In this document: positions 49,958 to 62,566 of the stretch, one piece after another
Layout: every line of letters starts with the position of its first letter
Numbering within the stretch: position 1 is the first letter of the stretch
Source of the DNA: Glaciimonas sp. PAMC28666
GTDB taxonomy: Bacteria; Pseudomonadota; Gammaproteobacteria; Burkholderiales; Burkholderiaceae_D
Direction of reading: 5' to 3'
DNA length: 64,000 nucleotides
Assembly (NCBI RefSeq): GCF_016917355.1
Contig: NZ_CP070304.1
Coordinates: 4,526,001-4,590,000, forward strand
Made by a program: the position numbers and the translations under genes
The notes under the pieces: model-generated
What the model was told of the DNA's origin: nothing
Database searches by the model: none
The model's input: the letters and a program-made list of their open reading frames with translations, nothing else

Positions 49958-50755
49958 ATGAAACTTTCTCCTCGGCAATTGCATGATTTCGACGAACTCG
50001 GCTATATATTTCTGCCTGATTGTTTTCCCCAAGAAGCGGTGGAATTGTTGCAGCGCGAGGCAGTTACTATCTTCAACGAACATCGGGAAGAAATCTGGCG
50101 CGAAAAAAGCGGCGCACCGCGTACAGCTTTCGCCTGTCATACATACAACGAAGCGTGCGCACTGGTGGCATCGGATTCTCGCCTGGTTGAGCCGCTACAG
50201 CAGTTGTTTGGCGAGCAAGTTTACATCCACCAATTTAAGATCAATGCGAAAGCCGCATTCACCGGTGATGTGTGGCAGTGGCATCAGGACTTTCCCACTT
50301 GGCATGCCGACGATGGCATGCCTGAAGCGCGCGCGATGAACATTGCGATATTCCTTGATGAAGTGATGCCGATAAATGGTCCGTTAATGCTGGTGCCACG
50401 CAGTCATAAATCGGGTGCGCTCAAATCGGACCATGATAAGGGTACAACTTCCTATCCATTATGGACTTTGGACAACGAGACGGTCACTAAGCTAGTGGAA
50501 GAAAACGGTATCGTGGCCCCAACCGGCAAGCCAGGAGGTGTGTTGATGTTCCATGCCAATATGGTGCACGGATCGGCCGGTAATATCACGCCTTACCCAC
50601 GAAAAATCGTTTATCTGACGCTTTCGGCAGTGTCCAACGCCATCCAGAATCCAACGCGCCCCAACTTTATTGCACATCGCGAGTTCACACCGGTCGTATC
50701 GGCAAATGTTGATGCATTGGTAGATTATGCACGCGCCCAAAACGCTTTGGCATAA
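49958..50755 (+). CDS. Phytanoyl-CoA dioxygenase (PhyH) family protein
   Basis: 265 aa Fe(II)/2-oxoglutarate dioxygenase. Iron ligands H109 and D111 (WQWHQDFPTW) and H204 (ANMVHGSAGN) are all present, as is RSHKSG. PhyH-family enzymes hydroxylate varied small molecules; the substrate cannot be told. It lies 28 bp after gntR and 82 bp before an SDR gene, a plausible operon in which a hydroxylated product is oxidised. Confidence 0.88.
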   Translation: MKLSPRQLHDFDELGYIFLPDCFPQEAVELLQREAVTIFNEHREEIWREKSGAPRTAFACHTYNEACALVASDSRLVEPLQQLFGEQVYIHQFKINAKAAFTGDVWQWHQDFPTWHADDGMPEARAMNIAIFLDEVMPINGPLMLVPRSHKSGALKSDHDKGTTSYPLWTLDNETVTKLVEENGIVAPTGKPGGVLMFHANMVHGSAGNITPYPRKIVYLTLSAVSNAIQNPTRPNFIAHREFTPVVSANVDALVDYARAQNALA

Positions 50756-50837
50756 CTGCTGAAGGACATCAACTGATGTCCGGCGGTTCAATGCCGAATT
50801 CATTTAATAACCCTAGAAAAAATAGAGACAAAAGAAT

Positions 50838-51635
50838 ATGAACCCACAGATGACAGACAAAGTAGTTCTCGTCACCGGCGCAGGCTCGGTAGGCGAGGGC
50901 TGGGGCAACGGCAAGGCCGCCGCCGTCTTGTACGCACGCGAAGGTGCAAAAATCCTGGCGGTCGACCGCAATCCTGAGGCCGCAGAGGAAACCCGCCGCA
51001 TCATTGAAAGCGAGGGGGGCGTTTGCTTCACCGTCGCAGCCGACGTGGCTAAAACTACTGATGTGGCCCAAATGGTGCAGGCATGCATGGATCATTTCGG
51101 TCGTATCGACGTTCTGCACAACAATGTCGGTATCGCCGAAATCGGCGGCCCGGTTGAGGCTAGTGAAGAAAGCTGGAACCGCGTCATTGCTGTCAATCAG
51201 ACCAGTGTGTTTTTAACTTGTAAACACGTGCTGCCGCATATGGAAAAACAAAGAAGCGGTGCGATCGTCAACATCGCCTCAGTTGCCGCTATCCGCTGGA
51301 TCGGTTTTCCGTACGCAGCGTATTCGGCTAGCAAGGCCGCGATCATCGCCCTGACGAAGAACGTCGCTATGCAATATGCACCTTACGGCATTCGGGCAAA
51401 TTGCATATTGCCCGGTCTGATGGATACACCGATGATTCGCGAACCCTTGAAGGCGGCCTATGGCGGCGATATCGAGGCTATGCGCGAGCAGCGTCATCAG
51501 CAATCTCCGATGGCGCGCATGGGCGACGCCTGGGATGTTGCGCATGCGGCCCTGTTCCTGGCCTCCGACAATGCGCGCTATATCACCGGGGTTGATCTGG
51601 TGGTTGACGGCGGACTAACGCTCAAGTGCGTGTGA
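50838..51635 (+). CDS. SDR-family dehydrogenase
   Basis: 265 aa. Cofactor site VLVTGAGSVGEGWGNGKAAA, a longer-than-usual glycine loop. HNNVGI (variant NNAG), IVNIASVAAIRW with the catalytic Ser, and YAAYSASKAAIIAL (Y-x-x-x-K). C-terminal YITGVDLVVDGGLTL. Probably oxidises an alcohol formed by the adjacent dioxygenase; substrate unknown. Confidence 0.9.
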   Translation: MNPQMTDKVVLVTGAGSVGEGWGNGKAAAVLYAREGAKILAVDRNPEAAEETRRIIESEGGVCFTVAADVAKTTDVAQMVQACMDHFGRIDVLHNNVGIAEIGGPVEASEESWNRVIAVNQTSVFLTCKHVLPHMEKQRSGAIVNIASVAAIRWIGFPYAAYSASKAAIIALTKNVAMQYAPYGIRANCILPGLMDTPMIREPLKAAYGGDIEAMREQRHQQSPMARMGDAWDVAHAALFLASDNARYITGVDLVVDGGLTLKCV

Positions 51636-51759
51636 CAGAGTCCACATGCTGGCATGCCGACTAACATCGGTGCGCCGTCGCCCAAATAGCGAACTCGGTT
51701 ACTCGGAAGTGGATCTATTCGAGGGCCGCAGTTTCGAAGTATGCCGCGCCGGCCAACAC

Positions 51760-52581
51760 TTACATTGATGTACGGCCTCTGGCTTCGATATTATCCGGGC
51801 GCACAGTCTCCAATCGTTTCAGGTGCGCTTCGAGAAGCCTTGCTTCGGCGATGACATAAGGCGCCAACTCTTGTTGGCGTGCTTTCTGCAAGTGGGCCTC
51901 TACCGCTGCGATGCTGAATGCACCGACGACGTCGCCCTTAGGTGAGTACACAGCTGCACCCAGACCCCAGGAGCCTGAGGCAATCAGCCCCTCGTTGATC
52001 GAGTAACCACGCTCCCGTGTTATGTCCACTAATTCACGTAGCATTGCAGCCGAACATTGCGGATGCTTGATTGCCAGCACGTCGGCATTTACCGCCAGAC
52101 AGCGCTCGATTTCCACGTCGTTAAGCGCAGCCAGTATGGCCAGGCTACCAGCGCCGACGCCCAAAGGATGCCGGGTGCCAGGTTGAAGCACGTGGGTTTT
52201 TAGCGGGTAATCGCCATCTTCACGCAAAACGCAGGCGGCAAATACATCACTACGAATTGAAAAGAAGGCCGAGTCGCCGGAAAGTTGCGCCAGCCGTGCA
52301 ACGCCATCGGAAGCGATCCTGCCATAGCCAAAACGTTCATTTGCGACACCGCCGAGAGCGTAGCATTCGTGTCCAACAAAATAGCGAAGGGAATCTGGCT
52401 CCTGTTCGACCATGCCCTCCGCAATCAGCGCCAGCAGGAGTCGATGCGCGGTCGGCTTATTCAGCTTGGTCTCGCGCACCAGTTGGGCAAGGGTAATTCC
52501 AATTACACGCGTACGTGCTACAGCGCGGAGTACATGCAACGCCCGGGTCACCGCTTGTGCGCCTTGAACGGGAATAATCAT
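51760..52581 (-). CDS. IclR-family regulator
   Basis: 273 aa. N-terminal winged helix (LHVLRAVARTRVIGITLAQL, VRETKLNKPTAHRLLLALIA) and a C-terminal GAF-like effector domain (HPLGVGAGSLAILAALNDVE, RERGYSINEGLIASGSWGLG). Convergent with the gntR-phyH-sdr series, which it may also control. Confidence 0.92.
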   Translation of the reverse strand: MIIPVQGAQAVTRALHVLRAVARTRVIGITLAQLVRETKLNKPTAHRLLLALIAEGMVEQEPDSLRYFVGHECYALGGVANERFGYGRIASDGVARLAQLSGDSAFFSIRSDVFAACVLREDGDYPLKTHVLQPGTRHPLGVGAGSLAILAALNDVEIERCLAVNADVLAIKHPQCSAAMLRELVDITRERGYSINEGLIASGSWGLGAAVYSPKGDVVGAFSIAAVEAHLQKARQQELAPYVIAEARLLEAHLKRLETVRPDNIEARGRTSM

Positions 52582-53039
52582 TGGCCTGCCTTTAGGTCCA
52601 TTATATGGAACGAAATTTTAATATGAATTTGAAATGCATGCTTGTATAGATATTATTGTTGCCGTAGCATCCAGCTTAGCGAGAAATAAGAACGGACTAA
52701 TAGTCCACATTATGGATTAAATTGCAGAAATGGCGCGACAGAAGCCCCGGAAGGCCCGCGAAATGATGCGCCAATCACGGAATTCATGGCTTGATCCGAT
52801 ACCTTCACATGACGAAGCCCATAGGCTGGATATAGAATTCGATTGATTGTTTATCGTCTGTTTGTCGGACTCTTTTTCGGCCGGTTCTTGGCCTATCTCG
52901 TTCAATCCGTTAAAGGATGCTGGCCCATTTTGTTTTTTTCGGCAAGACCTAGCGACGCTGATTGAAAGACCCGAGTGCAACTAACAACTAATAATAAAGG
53001 TTCGAAAGCAAAGCTATTAAAAATGGCGAGGACAAGAAC
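52582..53039. other. 458-bp gap upstream of sigma-54 activator
   Basis: No convincing gene. Should contain the iclR promoter (right part) and the activator's promoter. A missing sensor domain of the activator is not recognisable here. Confidence 0.45.
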
Positions 53040-55236
<2,197 letters not shown>

Positions 55237-55300
55237 TAAGTATTTTGGTCCCTTGTAAGGTCAGGCATCACTGCAGGAATCGCTTGCAAGCGATCCCCGC

Positions 55301-55348
55301 GTGAAACCGAAAAGCTGTGCACACGCACAGCTTTTTTTTCGGTTTCAC
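55301..55348 (+). terminator. ilvC terminator, copy 1
   Basis: A long two-part hairpin: outer arms GTGAAACCGAAAA / TTTTCGGTTTCAC, inner arms AGCTGTGC / GCACAGCT, with a T-tract inside the 3' arm. Strong, and also symmetric enough to stop transcription from the other side. Confidence 0.9.
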
Positions 55349-55460
55349 GTGCACGTGGATCAAAAAGAACGCCATGGTTGACCAAACTAAGAACTAAGAA
55401 TTTATTTAGTAATGGAAAAGTAAGGCATCATTGCAGGAATCGCTTGCAAGCGATCCCCGC

Positions 55461-55508
55461 GTGAAACCGAAAAGCTGTGCACATGCACAGCTTTTTTTTC
55501 GGTTTCAC
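55461..55508 (+). terminator. ilvC terminator, copy 2
   Basis: Same hairpin as at 55301, exactly 160 bp downstream, differing by one base in the loop (ACAT in place of ACAC). Confidence 0.9.
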
Positions 55509-55587
55509 GTGCACATGGATCAAAAAGAACGCCATGGCCGGAACTACTCAAAGAACTGGAATATTGACAATTAGGACTCCCAAACAA

Positions 55588-56463
55588 TTACCGAAATTGT
55601 TTCCATGGCACCAGTAACCGTTCCAGCCGACGCATGAACAAATCGAACAGATAAGCGATGAGGCCGATCACCACTATGCCCATGACGACGATGTCGGTAC
55701 GCAGGAAGTTTGATGCGTTGAGAACCAACTGGGCGATTCCGGCCGTCGCCGCCACCATTTCTGCGGCCACCAGCGTCGTCCAGCCGAAACCGATTGCAAT
55801 CCGCAACCCGACGAGTATTTCGGGCAATGCCGCCGGCAGCATCACATGCCAGATCAATTGCCAACGGTTAGCACCGATTGACAGCGCTGCATGGATTTGT
55901 TCAGTCGGCACGGTGGTTACACCGGCACGCGTGGCTAGGGCAATTGGTGCAAAACAGGCGAGATAAATCAATAGGATCTTCGCTGTTTCATCAATGCCGA
56001 ACCAGATCACGATGAGCGGCAAGTACGCCAGAGGAGGGAGGGGCCTATAGAATTCCAACACTGGATCGAAGACACCTCGTGCAACGCGGCTCACACCCAT
56101 CGCCAAACCGACCGGAACGGCGGTTGCCGCAGCCAGCAAAAATGCGCCGAAGACGCGCAACAAACTCCACTCTACATGTTGCAGCAAGGGCAAACCGCCC
56201 TGAACGTTTCCACGCCATGCTTGTAACGCTGCTTTCCATACCGCTACAGGAGAGGGCAGGAACAATGGGGCAATCCAGTTTTTCGCGGTAACAAAACCCC
56301 ACGCCAATAGCAAAACAGCGATGGTCGTTAGTGTAATACCCAAGGTCTTACCGCTGCCGGGGCGAGGATAGACGATGGCAGGTGGTAACGTCGCGCCGTT
56401 TGGAATCGAGGCCGTGCCGGACACGCGGGCCTCTGAAGATGCCAATGCTAGAAAAGGTTTCAT
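55588..56463 (-). CDS. tauC: Taurine-type ABC transporter permease
   Basis: 291 aa from the ATG at 56463, which overlaps the tauB stop (ATGA). Multiple membrane helices ([35 protein letters not shown]). The permease loop is [20 protein letters not shown] followed by [12 protein letters not shown]. Matches TauC/SsuC-group permeases for alkanesulfonates; assignment to taurine comes from the linked binding protein. Confidence 0.88.
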   Translation of the reverse strand: MKPFLALASSEARVSGTASIPNGATLPPAIVYPRPGSGKTLGITLTTIAVLLLAWGFVTAKNWIAPLFLPSPVAVWKAALQAWRGNVQGGLPLLQHVEWSLLRVFGAFLLAAATAVPVGLAMGVSRVARGVFDPVLEFYRPLPPLAYLPLIVIWFGIDETAKILLIYLACFAPIALATRAGVTTVPTEQIHAALSIGANRWQLIWHVMLPAALPEILVGLRIAIGFGWTTLVAAEMVAATAGIAQLVLNASNFLRTDIVVMGIVVIGLIAYLFDLFMRRLERLLVPWKQFR

Positions 56464-57314
56464 GTGGAAGCGTGTCGGTGTACCAACGATAAGAGCCGTT
56501 CCCGCCACGCTATGAATTGCGGCGAAGATTTGATGGCGCGCGCGTCACCAGATTTCAGGTAGTTTTGCGAAAAGGGTAGTTCAAATATCTGTTCGATACG
56601 ACCAGGTCGCGGCGACATCACGATCACGCGCGAGCCGAGGAACAGCGCTTCTTCCACGCTGTGAGTGATAAAAAAGATCGTCTTGCCGGTGCGCTGCCAG
56701 ACGCGCAGTAGCAGTTCCTGGATCGACTCGCGGGTGAAGGCGTCAAGCGCACCCATCGGTTCATCCATCAGCAATACGCGCGACGCGTTGGCGAGCGCAC
56801 GCGCAATCCCGACGCGCTGCTGCATACCGCCCGAAAGCTGATGGATCGGAGCATGCGCCACATCTTCCAACCCAACCAGACGCAGCGTCTCCAGTGCGAT
56901 CTCCTTGCGCTTTGCCAGACCGACATGTCGGAAACGCAAACCAAGCGCGACATTGTCGAGCACGCTTAACCATGGCATCAATGCATGTTTCTGGAACACG
57001 ACACCCAGTTCAGATCCAGGACCGTCGATAACACGCCCGTCAAGCAAGACCTCTCCTTGCGAAGGTTTGATGAATCCGGCAAGGCAATTCAAGAGAGTCG
57101 TTTTGCCACATCCGGAAGGTCCAAGCGCCACGACAAATTCGCCTGGCGTAATCGATAAATTGACATCTGCAAGCGCCAGAGAATCATGTGCACTAGCCTG
57201 ACGCTTGGCTGCGAAATGAACCGACAGGCCACGAACATCCAATCTTGCGCCAGCGCCAGGATCTATGAAGGGGGATGTGCTGATACTTTTTAATATGCTG
57301 CTTTGCGTACCCAT
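56460..57314 (-). CDS. tauB: Taurine-type ABC transporter ATP-binding protein
   Basis: 284 aa. Walker [16 protein letters not shown] signature [17 protein letters not shown], Walker [13 protein letters not shown], and the switch histidine in [15 protein letters not shown]. Start overlaps the tauA 3' end by 25 bp; a later start is possible. Energises sulfonate import. Confidence 0.92.
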   Translation of the reverse strand: MGTQSSILKSISTSPFIDPGAGARLDVRGLSVHFAAKRQASAHDSLALADVNLSITPGEFVVALGPSGCGKTTLLNCLAGFIKPSQGEVLLDGRVIDGPGSELGVVFQKHALMPWLSVLDNVALGLRFRHVGLAKRKEIALETLRLVGLEDVAHAPIHQLSGGMQQRVGIARALANASRVLLMDEPMGALDAFTRESIQELLLRVWQRTGKTIFFITHSVEEALFLGSRVIVMSPRPGRIEQIFELPFSQNYLKSGDARAIKSSPQFIAWRERLLSLVHRHAST

Positions 57315-58285
57315 GTCGCGTTTACTCCCACGGAATAATCCGGCAATACCGCTTGGATCGACCCCTGATTCTTCAGAAATTCCGCAGTTGCGCTCAAGGA
57401 TTTAGCTGCGCCTCCGCCTAGCCATTGTGCAGAACCTTGCTGTTCGAGAGTAGGGAATTCATACAAGGCAAGGCTTGCAGGTACATCGGCAGCTTCGGCA
57501 CCGGATATCTTTGCGATAGCTTTGACCTGAGCAGAGTCCGCTACCCACGCCACTTTGTTACGACGATAGTCATCGTCTGTTTGCGCTAATATTTTTACCA
57601 GCGCAGTCAGGAACGCATCATTCTGACGTGCGAAGGATTTATTAACGACGACACCGTCAAAGGTTGCCTTGCCAGTCTGACGCGCGATCTCGCCGGATGT
57701 CGTCAAAACGTGGCCGCTTTTCTTTACCTTGGCCAACACAGGGTCCCAGATAAAAGTCGCATCGATATCGCCGCGCTCCCATGCTGCAGCAATTTCAGGC
57801 GGACGCATGTTCAGAATTTTGACGCTACGCGGATCAATTTTTGCCTGTTCCAGTGCCAGAAGAGTGTGGAAATGCGAGGTCGAGACAAAAGGCACCGCGA
57901 TACGTTTCCCCTTGAGGTCTGCGAGGGTTTTAACACCGCTCCCGTCACGCACCACCAGCGCTTCTGCATTGTTGATATTATCTAAAATCCAGAACAACTC
58001 AATGTCCAGTCCTTGCGAAAGTCCTGAAGCAATCGGCGCCGAACCAGCCTCGCCGATCTGTACCGAACCGGAAGCCAGCGCACGGATGACATCTGCGCCG
58101 CTGGCGAGTTTCCGAAAAGAGATTTTATAACCAGTCTTATTCTCAAGGGCTTGCGCGTCCTGAGCATAGCGCCATGGCACCACCATGTCCTGATACGCAA
58201 TGACGACTTCCTTGTTTTGCGCAAGAGCATTGCCGACACTACCGAAAGAAAGGACGAGCGCGAGTGCCTTCAAAAATGTTGTCAT
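57290..58285 (-). CDS. tauA: Taurine-type ABC transporter substrate-binding protein
   Basis: 331 aa from the ATG at 58285. Signal peptide ([19 protein letters not shown]) then the TauA fold: [57 protein letters not shown], and [16 protein letters not shown]. It captures taurine or a similar sulfonate in the periplasm. tauD is not seen nearby. Confidence 0.9.
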   Translation of the reverse strand: MTTFLKALALVLSFGSVGNALAQNKEVVIAYQDMVVPWRYAQDAQALENKTGYKISFRKLASGADVIRALASGSVQIGEAGSAPIASGLSQGLDIELFWILDNINNAEALVVRDGSGVKTLADLKGKRIAVPFVSTSHFHTLLALEQAKIDPRSVKILNMRPPEIAAAWERGDIDATFIWDPVLAKVKKSGHVLTTSGEIARQTGKATFDGVVVNKSFARQNDAFLTALVKILAQTDDDYRRNKVAWVADSAQVKAIAKISGAEAADVPASLALYEFPTLEQQGSAQWLGGGAAKSLSATAEFLKNQGSIQAVLPDYSVGVNATWVRKAAY

Positions 58286-58982
58286 GTTCACCGGACGAAA
58301 AATTAACGAACATGTAGTGTAGATTTTTCGTTTCGGTGCTACTACGAATATTTCTGAATAAGCATAGCTGTTTCCCCCTAATACCTGGCTTTCAGGATCC
58401 TGTGCGCCAGCATTCATTTCCGGCTAGCCTAAGCTCACCGTCAACGCATCAATGGCATTACGTAAAAGGTTAGTTCGGATGCCGACTTCTCAAATGGGGC
58501 GATGACAAAGTAGCGGTAATTCGCCCGGATTGCAATACGCCGCGCTGCAACGCCCGAAACCCGCTAATACCGATCTCAAGGGTCGTGCGCATTTCGGCCA
58601 ACGCATACGTCTTGACTTGCGCTTCAACCGAAGTGTACTCCACAGAAGATCGCTCTCAACGTATGCCACAGCCTTTTTTATGAACTTACTCTTTCGCTTC
58701 AGACGAGTGACTTCGGCGCGCAGTCAAGACGACTTCATGGCTCCGGGCATGACCTTACAGCCAGCACCTTTTTAAGCCTACCCGTCGGAAAAGCTTTGAT
58801 CCGGTTACGCGATGTCTGGTCAATCAAGTCTAGCTCTTTGACGACCTAAGCAACTCTTAAGTAAAACACCTAACTAAGTTGAGCGACTTCCAAAATGTGG
58901 ATCTTACGTCAGTAGAATGCATCTGCAACATTGTTACGGCTGGCAATCACTGCGGCTAATCTTTAACGATTATTGAGAAAAG
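58286..58982. other. ~700-bp region without a clear gene
   Basis: Contains the tauABC promoter and upstream part of the next gene. Around 58478-58535 a frame reads LLKWGDDKVAVIRPDC, faintly like the start of a MazE/AbrB-type antitoxin, but it is broken at once. An 81-codon frame at 58530 has no domain. Probably decayed DNA. Confidence 0.45.
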
Positions 58983-60668
58983 ATGACGCCTGTCCGCATT
59001 AACCCAGCAAACTACTCTGCCATTAATCTACTGAAAAATGTGTTCACGCGTAACCTTCTGTCGCACTTCAGCGTCATATTTTTGGGGTTGTTGCTGTACG
59101 ACCTGGGTGGAGTGGACATGCATTCGCTGTTGAAGAAAAGTGCGCTAGTGTTCCTACTGTGTATCGGGCCGCTTAATTTGCTATTTTGTTTTCCGCTGAC
59201 ACGTCGTGCTGCTTACTATTGCAGTAGTGGCGTGGCGATGATTTTTTTTCTAGATGCGGCCGTCAACTATTTTTTACAATTGCATTACGGAGTATCGCCA
59301 AACACGACGATTGTCTGGCAATCGCTGTTTAATACAAACGTGAACGAGACAGTAGAGTTTTTGATAAATAATCTGCGCGATATCACTGAGGCATTGTTAA
59401 TTTTTTTAGTGATTACCATTGGCTCACTATTTGTTTTAGGTGTCTTATCCCGAAGCATTTTAAATGATTCAACATTTTTTTCACGACGTCCGGAAAAAAT
59501 GGTTGCCATCTTCGCGACGCTTATCATTATTGCGTTGCATTTTAATCCAACTTTGCGGGATGCCAATCCGGTAGCTTACTGGCCTATCCGTTATCTCGAA
59601 TATCGAAGCGACATTGCATACTTTAAACAAATGCAAACCTTAATGAAAACGAATGTCACCAATAGTAATCCCTTGACGTTGCAAGGTAAGGCAGGTTCAC
59701 AGCGGACAGTCGTATTAGTTATTGGTGAATCATCGAATCGGGACAACTGGTCTTTGTATGGCTACGGGAGGAAGACCACACCGGAACTTGATGCGATGCG
59801 AAACGAGATTATCGTGTTTCGCGATGTGATTTCCGCTGCTGCATTCACGCAGGATGCATTAAAAATGTTACTCACCCCGGCCACTCTTGCGTACCCAGAG
59901 CGTTGGCAGACAGATCCCAATGTGGTGATGTTGGCAAAGTCGGCTGGGTATAAAGTGTTTTGGTTATCGAACCAGACGCACACGAACAGAGGGGATACAT
60001 TTGTCAGTGTCATCACAGAAAATACAGATGTGAAGACTTTTACCAATTCCGGGTACCGGGGAGCATCGCCACAGGATGACGTTCTATTGCCGTATGTTAA
60101 AGCGGCATTAAATGACCGTGCCCCGCTCAAATTTATCGTCGTGCATCTATGGGGGCAGCATCAAATGTACTCAAGCCGTTACCCAGCGAATGCTGCGGTG
60201 TTTGGTTCAAACGACGATGCGGTTACACAAAGCATGCGTAGCAGCGGTCGCTCTCGATCCATCATTAAGAAACGCAATGAATATGATAATGCAATCCATT
60301 ATGGCGACAAGGTATTGGCCAACTTAATAGGATTGACCGCAGAACTAAGTAAAAATGTCCCGACTGCGTTGATGTATGTTTCAGATCATGGTCAAGAGGT
60401 TGGTCATAACCGTGATTTTGCTGGCCACTCAATCAAAGAAGAATCCGGTTATACAGTGCCAGCGTTATTGTGGGTTAACCCCCATAGCCCTTTGGAAGTA
60501 AATAAAGCCGAACTTGAAACACGTCCTTACCAAACCGATAAGATGGATACGACCTTGCTACGATTATTAAAAATATCGAGTGAGAGTGGAAAAGATCAGC
60601 CGCAATACGACTTATTAGGAAAGGATTTTGCACCATTTCCACGTGAAATTAATGGTCATTCGTACTAA
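58983..60668 (+). CDS. Phosphoethanolamine transferase (CptA/EptC-like)
   Basis: 561 aa inner-membrane enzyme: four to five N-terminal membrane helices (to about residue 180), then a periplasmic sulfatase-fold domain. Metal and nucleophile residues of the family are present: E249 in VIGESSNRDNWSLYGY, T289 in AAFTQDALKMLL, and D468-H469 in MYVSDHGQEVGH. It moves phosphoethanolamine from lipid to LPS core or lipid A; some family members raise polymyxin resistance. The exact acceptor cannot be told. Confidence 0.88.
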   Translation: MTPVRINPANYSAINLLKNVFTRNLLSHFSVIFLGLLLYDLGGVDMHSLLKKSALVFLLCIGPLNLLFCFPLTRRAAYYCSSGVAMIFFLDAAVNYFLQLHYGVSPNTTIVWQSLFNTNVNETVEFLINNLRDITEALLIFLVITIGSLFVLGVLSRSILNDSTFFSRRPEKMVAIFATLIIIALHFNPTLRDANPVAYWPIRYLEYRSDIAYFKQMQTLMKTNVTNSNPLTLQGKAGSQRTVVLVIGESSNRDNWSLYGYGRKTTPELDAMRNEIIVFRDVISAAAFTQDALKMLLTPATLAYPERWQTDPNVVMLAKSAGYKVFWLSNQTHTNRGDTFVSVITENTDVKTFTNSGYRGASPQDDVLLPYVKAALNDRAPLKFIVVHLWGQHQMYSSRYPANAAVFGSNDDAVTQSMRSSGRSRSIIKKRNEYDNAIHYGDKVLANLIGLTAELSKNVPTALMYVSDHGQEVGHNRDFAGHSIKEESGYTVPALLWVNPHSPLEVNKAELETRPYQTDKMDTTLLRLLKISSESGKDQPQYDLLGKDFAPFPREINGHSY

Positions 60669-60921
60669 CTGTTGAAATCCGGCGGTCCGGCTTCATGATG
60701 GAGAGCGAGCACCGATGTGCGCGCGGGCAAGTTTTCGGTGGATGCGATGGAGGCCCCATTACCTACACAATATAAAACTGAGATAAAAGAATTGCGGGAT
60801 GTGATTAAGAAATTTTATTCTCAAAAGCATGGACTGGTATATCAACCGAGATCTTATGAAAGAAATTCAATGCACTAATACACGATCGCCATTTTGTACC
60901 CTATGGCCCCAGAAAATCAAA
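60669..60921. other. ~250-bp gap, one short frame
   Basis: A 43-codon plus-strand frame starting at about 60747 (MEAPLPTQYKTEIKELRDVI) may be a gene fragment; nothing recognised. It leads to the tRNA-Pro terminator on the other strand. Confidence 0.35.
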
Positions 60922-60943
60922 AGGCCAATCCGAAGATTGGCCT
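60922..60943 (-). terminator. Terminator beyond tRNA-Pro 3' end (minus strand)
   Basis: Stem AGGCCAATC / GATTGGCCT with a 4-nt loop, followed on the minus strand by TTTTGATTTT. It lies 16 bp past the tRNA CCA. Confidence 0.8.
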
Positions 60944-60959
60944 AACCCTTTGATTCTAT

Positions 60960-61004
60960 TGGTCGGGACGGAGTGATTCGAACACTCGACCCCTTGGACC
61001 CCAT
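60960..61004 (-). repeat. 3' part of tRNA-Pro(GGG): attachment site of second element
   Basis: On the minus strand the sequence reads from the anticodon loop (ATGGGGT) through CCAAG, variable loop, T-arm (GTTCGAATC) and acceptor to CCA. The 5' half of the tRNA does not pair here, so only the 3' part is present. The full tRNA should lie at the other end of the element, outside the window. Confidence 0.75.
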
Positions 61005-61131
61005 ACATCGGGCTGTATTCGTCAAAGTGGCTCCTAGATTGGCTCCAGACCTAATTTGTATAATATACAGTAAAAATAGTTCGTCCCATCAAGCCCCACA
61101 AAAATTCTCGAAAACGCCCGAAATTATACTG

Positions 61132-62226
61132 TTACCAAGGCAATTGGCTTTGCAGATGCGAGGTTCCTGGCACCGACTCCTTGATGTAAATTTCGCTTGT
61201 TTTGCTCGACGTATGAGCAAGCCGCATTTGAATATCGGCCATTTTTTCCCCTGCCTTTGCCGCATCGGTCGCACCCAAAGCGCGTAAGTCCTTGAAAACA
61301 ATATTGTCGGTAATATTCGTGCGTTCTAATGCGCGGTCCCACATCGATGACAATCCCTGTCCCGTATAAGGTAGTTTTTTTCTAGTCGGGAATAGATACG
61401 GGTTCACTAACTCCTTCTCCTTTTTAATAGCCTGCGCCCGATTTATCACCTCGCGAATCTGCGGCGTAATAAAAATATCCACCTTCTTACCGCTTGATTT
61501 TAATGTTTTGCTCGGCTCGAAACGGATGTAATCACCATCAATCTGCGATTCTTTTAATGTGCGTATGTCGATAGCACGTTGCCAACAAAGATATGACATG
61601 TCTACCAGGCAGCAAAAGACCCGACCGCTGGAGGTAGGGCGTCCATCTGCGCCCACCAGGCTAGCTGCCCGTATTTCTGTAATTTGTGCATGGGTGGGAA
61701 GTATCGTCCGCCGTTTGGCTGCGTAATCAGATAAATCTAACTGAGCGATTGGATTATCCTCGCGCAATCCAAGTTCTGAAATGGCAAACTTGAAGAGCTT
61801 GTACATCAATCCTGCATATTTACGAGCAGTATTGTGCTTGTCTCTAAATGAGGCCCGAATAAAATCCGCACATGATTTGGTCGTCACCTGAACCACATCA
61901 AAGTCCTCAAAAACGTGAGCGATGACAGACAAATATTGCCTATATTGGCTCTGCACTTCCTTAGAATATCGCGCCAATTTACTTGCCCGAAACTCCGAAA
62001 CCAGATACGGCATGCCATTTTGTAGGACCGATTTATCGTCAAGCAGCACCGATAACGCCGCAAACATCACGGATTCTCCCTCAGCCTTGTAGGCCAGATG
62101 AATCCATTGCTTCAAAATGCCATCACGTGGATCTCGTATGGGAACCGGAGAGAGAAATCGATACGCCCCGTTTTTTAAATAAACGCGGCGCGGTAAACCC
62201 TTATTGGTCGTTCGTTTGCGACTCAT
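61132..62226 (-). CDS. int: Tyrosine recombinase/integrase of second element
   Basis: 364 aa. Catalytic residues: R in LCWQRAIDIRTL, K/R in IVFKDLRALGATDA (K in place of the usual H), H in LAHTS and Y in TSEIYIKES near the end. An N-terminal SAM-like domain precedes. The 3' end lies 128 bp from the tRNA-Pro fragment, which is the expected target. Its start overlaps the DUF4224 stop by 4 bp. Confidence 0.92.
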   Translation of the reverse strand: MSRKRTTNKGLPRRVYLKNGAYRFLSPVPIRDPRDGILKQWIHLAYKAEGESVMFAALSVLLDDKSVLQNGMPYLVSEFRASKLARYSKEVQSQYRQYLSVIAHVFEDFDVVQVTTKSCADFIRASFRDKHNTARKYAGLMYKLFKFAISELGLREDNPIAQLDLSDYAAKRRTILPTHAQITEIRAASLVGADGRPTSSGRVFCCLVDMSYLCWQRAIDIRTLKESQIDGDYIRFEPSKTLKSSGKKVDIFITPQIREVINRAQAIKKEKELVNPYLFPTRKKLPYTGQGLSSMWDRALERTNITDNIVFKDLRALGATDAAKAGEKMADIQMRLAHTSSKTSEIYIKESVPGTSHLQSQLPW

Positions 62227-62498
62227 TTTCTTGTTAGCTTCAGTTTAGGGACGCTAACAGAAGCCTGGAGGGCAACACTGCGGGTGCAATGCATACGCAT
62301 CACAAGCACCGAATTGTCCGGGCGCTGTCGTGCAGGGACGCCAAGCTCCCGCAACACAGCAAGCTGTTTCGACGGATTAATATATCCCGTTATCGCATGA
62401 ATTTCCGCTAGCGACAGCGTGATAGGAACGATGCCAATTTCCAACCTCTCTGCGGCCTTTTGCATCGCCACCAACACGGCCTCCTCAATACGCTCCAT
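62223..62498 (-). CDS. DUF4224 protein of second element
   Basis: 91 aa. LSLAEIHAITGYINPSKQLA, VLRELGVPARQRPDNSVLVM matches the DUF4224 pattern (compare 10186-10437). It overlaps the integrase start by 4 bp, supporting a linked role, perhaps as recombination directionality factor. Confidence 0.75.
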   Translation of the reverse strand: MERIEEAVLVAMQKAAERLEIGIVPITLSLAEIHAITGYINPSKQLAVLRELGVPARQRPDNSVLVMRMHCTRSVALQASVSVPKLKLTRK

Positions 62499-62566
62499 AA
62501 CAATCCCTCATTTCAGTCAAGTAACGCGAAAGATACTGCTCAGCCGTTATGTAAATTAGCATCCTG

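Noticed and set aside
55301-55508. Insertion sequence ends
   Set aside because: The inverted repeats are terminator hairpins in a direct duplication; no transposase gene is present.
58286-58417. N-terminal extension of tauA
   Set aside because: The signal peptide starts at 58285; residues before it are unlike secreted-protein starts.
58983-60668. Loss of the catalytic threonine in the phosphoethanolamine transferase (GESSNR)
   Set aside because: That motif supplies the metal-binding Glu; the nucleophile Thr lies about 40 residues later (T289) and is present.
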